The position numbers and the translations under genes were made by a program. A stretch of 6,268 nucleotides of DNA, taken from positions 1 to 6,268 of the forward strand of contig JABXKY010000176.1 of the NCBI GenBank assembly GCA_013619005.1. Reading direction: 5' to 3'. Below, in pieces: positions 5,656 to 6,268 of this stretch (within the stretch, counting starts at the first letter, position 1; each line of letters starts with the position of its first letter). The DNA comes from Candidatus Bathyarchaeota archaeon. Its GTDB lineage: Archaea > Thermoproteota > Bathyarchaeia > TCS64. Below the pieces are notes generated by a model. It did not search any database. It was not told the origin of the DNA and saw only the letters and a list, made by a program, of their open reading frames with translations.

Positions 5656-5820
5656 ATGAATCCCTGTAGAACATGTATCAAGGTGTACAGCACAAGCCCC
5701 TGTACGAGTCTCAAGCACTGTGCCTTCGAGGGCACACCCGAAAAGCCATTCAGCGAGGGCCAGGTTCAAAGGCACTCAGGTAAAGCTCATCAAAGCCAAG
5801 TTGTAGTGCTGGACGATTAG
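5656..5820 (+). CDS. Small four-cysteine protein, family not recognised
   Basis: A 54-residue protein starting MNPCRTCIKVYS and ending VVVLDD. Cysteines at 4, 7, 16 and 22 (C-x2-C, then C-x5-C) could bind zinc or an iron-sulfur cluster; the rest is polar, with no membrane segment. Three points support a real gene: a TATA-like box at the right distance; mostly G/C third positions in the middle codons; and a TAG that overlaps the stop of the convergent gene by four bases, as at the other convergent ends in the window. The frame could extend left to a TTG at 5566, but that part runs through the AT-rich promoter region and looks non-coding. Third positions in the last 15 codons are AT-richer, so the C-terminus may be weakly constrained. 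Function unknown. Confidence 0.55.
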   Translation: MNPCRTCIKVYSTSPCTSLKHCAFEGTPEKPFSEGQVQRHSGKAHQSQVVVLDD

Positions 5821-6268
5821 GCCCTGGGCGGGCCTGCCTTGATGCGTTGACGCATCTCGTCAATTGATCCTCTCCACCCGTTGATGTTCTCGCTCCACCA
5901 TGTGGCTCCTGCTGCTTGCCAGGGCCCGATGATCTCGGCTCCCTTCTCTGGGTCTCCCGGTGTCTCTCCCCCCGCGACGATGTCATAGTTCTCCAAGCTT
6001 CCCCTTCGTTTCTTTATGATCCCTGTGACCTTCTTGAGGTCCTCGACGGTGAACACCTCGGGATAGTTCCTGCCTGGGGTGACTCCATCGTACCGTGCCG
6101 CCCTGTGCAGGGGACGCTTGTTGGGTAGAAACCCGGCCACCCAGATGGGTATCTGGTCTTGGTAGGGCTTCCCGTAGGTGACATCGTTGAGCTGGTAGTG
6201 TCTGCCTTGGTAGCTGAAGGTCTCTCCCTTCCAGAGGCCCTTGATGATGTCCAGCGCCTCGTCTAGCT
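5817..6268 (-). CDS. Luciferase-like (LLM class) flavin-dependent oxidoreductase, 5' partial
   Basis: The frame is open from the right edge; 149 C-terminal residues are visible. DEALDIIKGLWKGETFSYQG, then QDQIPIWVAG, then RAARYDGVTP, and near the end AAGATWWSENINGW with RIKAGPPR, are the typical C-terminal blocks of the luciferase-like monooxygenase superfamily. Members form TIM barrels that use FMN or F420 with alkanes, alcohols, sugars or methylene-tetrahydromethanopterin. In an archaeon F420 is the likelier cofactor, but that is inference, since the N-terminal cofactor and substrate residues are outside the window. A GTG at 6140 is internal (PIWVAG) and is not the start. Its TAA overlaps the stop of the small cysteine gene by four bases. 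Confidence 0.9.
   Translation of the reverse strand, partial: LDEALDIIKGLWKGETFSYQGRHYQLNDVTYGKPYQDQIPIWVAGFLPNKRPLHRAARYDGVTPGRNYPEVFTVEDLKKVTGIIKKRRGSLENYDIVAGGETPGDPEKGAEIIGPWQAAGATWWSENINGWRGSIDEMRQRIKAGPPRA

Noticed and set aside
5458..5775. 105-codon minus-strand frame across the stress-protein promoter and the cysteine gene
   Set aside because: It spans two promoter-like elements and an AT-rich spacer, has no recognisable domain, and competes with the better supported + strand gene.

Overview
This GC-rich window is archaeal. The clearest sign is a full-length archaeal transcription factor B (TFB) gene at 2734-3642. Archaeal-type TATA boxes sit 26-28 bases before some start codons with no room for a leader, which suggests leaderless transcripts. 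Several genes also carry GAGGT-type ribosome binding sites. Two iron-sulfur proteins, a CoA-disulfide-reductase-like flavoprotein and a luciferase-like (probably F420-dependent) oxidoreductase suggest an anaerobe or microaerophile. The TFB sequence looks most like those of the Thermoproteota/Bathyarchaeia side of the tree, but that is an impression and not a phylogeny.

Layout, left to right: the C-terminal part of a pyridine nucleotide-disulfide oxidoreductase with a rhodanese domain (+, cut by the left edge); a minus-strand pair, DUF362/ferredoxin protein then HIT hydrolase, whose stop and start codons share one base; a second minus-strand pair, TFB then a two-CBS protein, joined by an ATGA overlap; a 226-base divergent promoter region; a QueG-like double [4Fe-4S] protein (+) with no ATG start; a scar where the 5' ends of two divergent genes appear to be missing (a small minus-strand gene and a ZIP metal transporter); a universal stress protein (-) with a leaderless promoter; a 54-residue four-cysteine protein (+); and the C-terminal half of a luciferase-like flavin oxidoreductase (-, cut by the right edge).

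All four convergent gene pairs overlap at their stop codons (by 11, 12, 4 and 4 bases), so the segment is compact and has no intergenic terminators at those ends. No tRNA, rRNA, CRISPR array, insertion sequence or phage gene was seen. Most of the region is ordinary archaeal housekeeping and redox content. The points that stand out are the double 5' truncation near 4800, the translational coupling of a CBS regulator to a TFB paralogue, the QueG-like protein in a lineage not expected to make queuosine, and the small four-cysteine protein. I did not find a clearly new multi-gene system.
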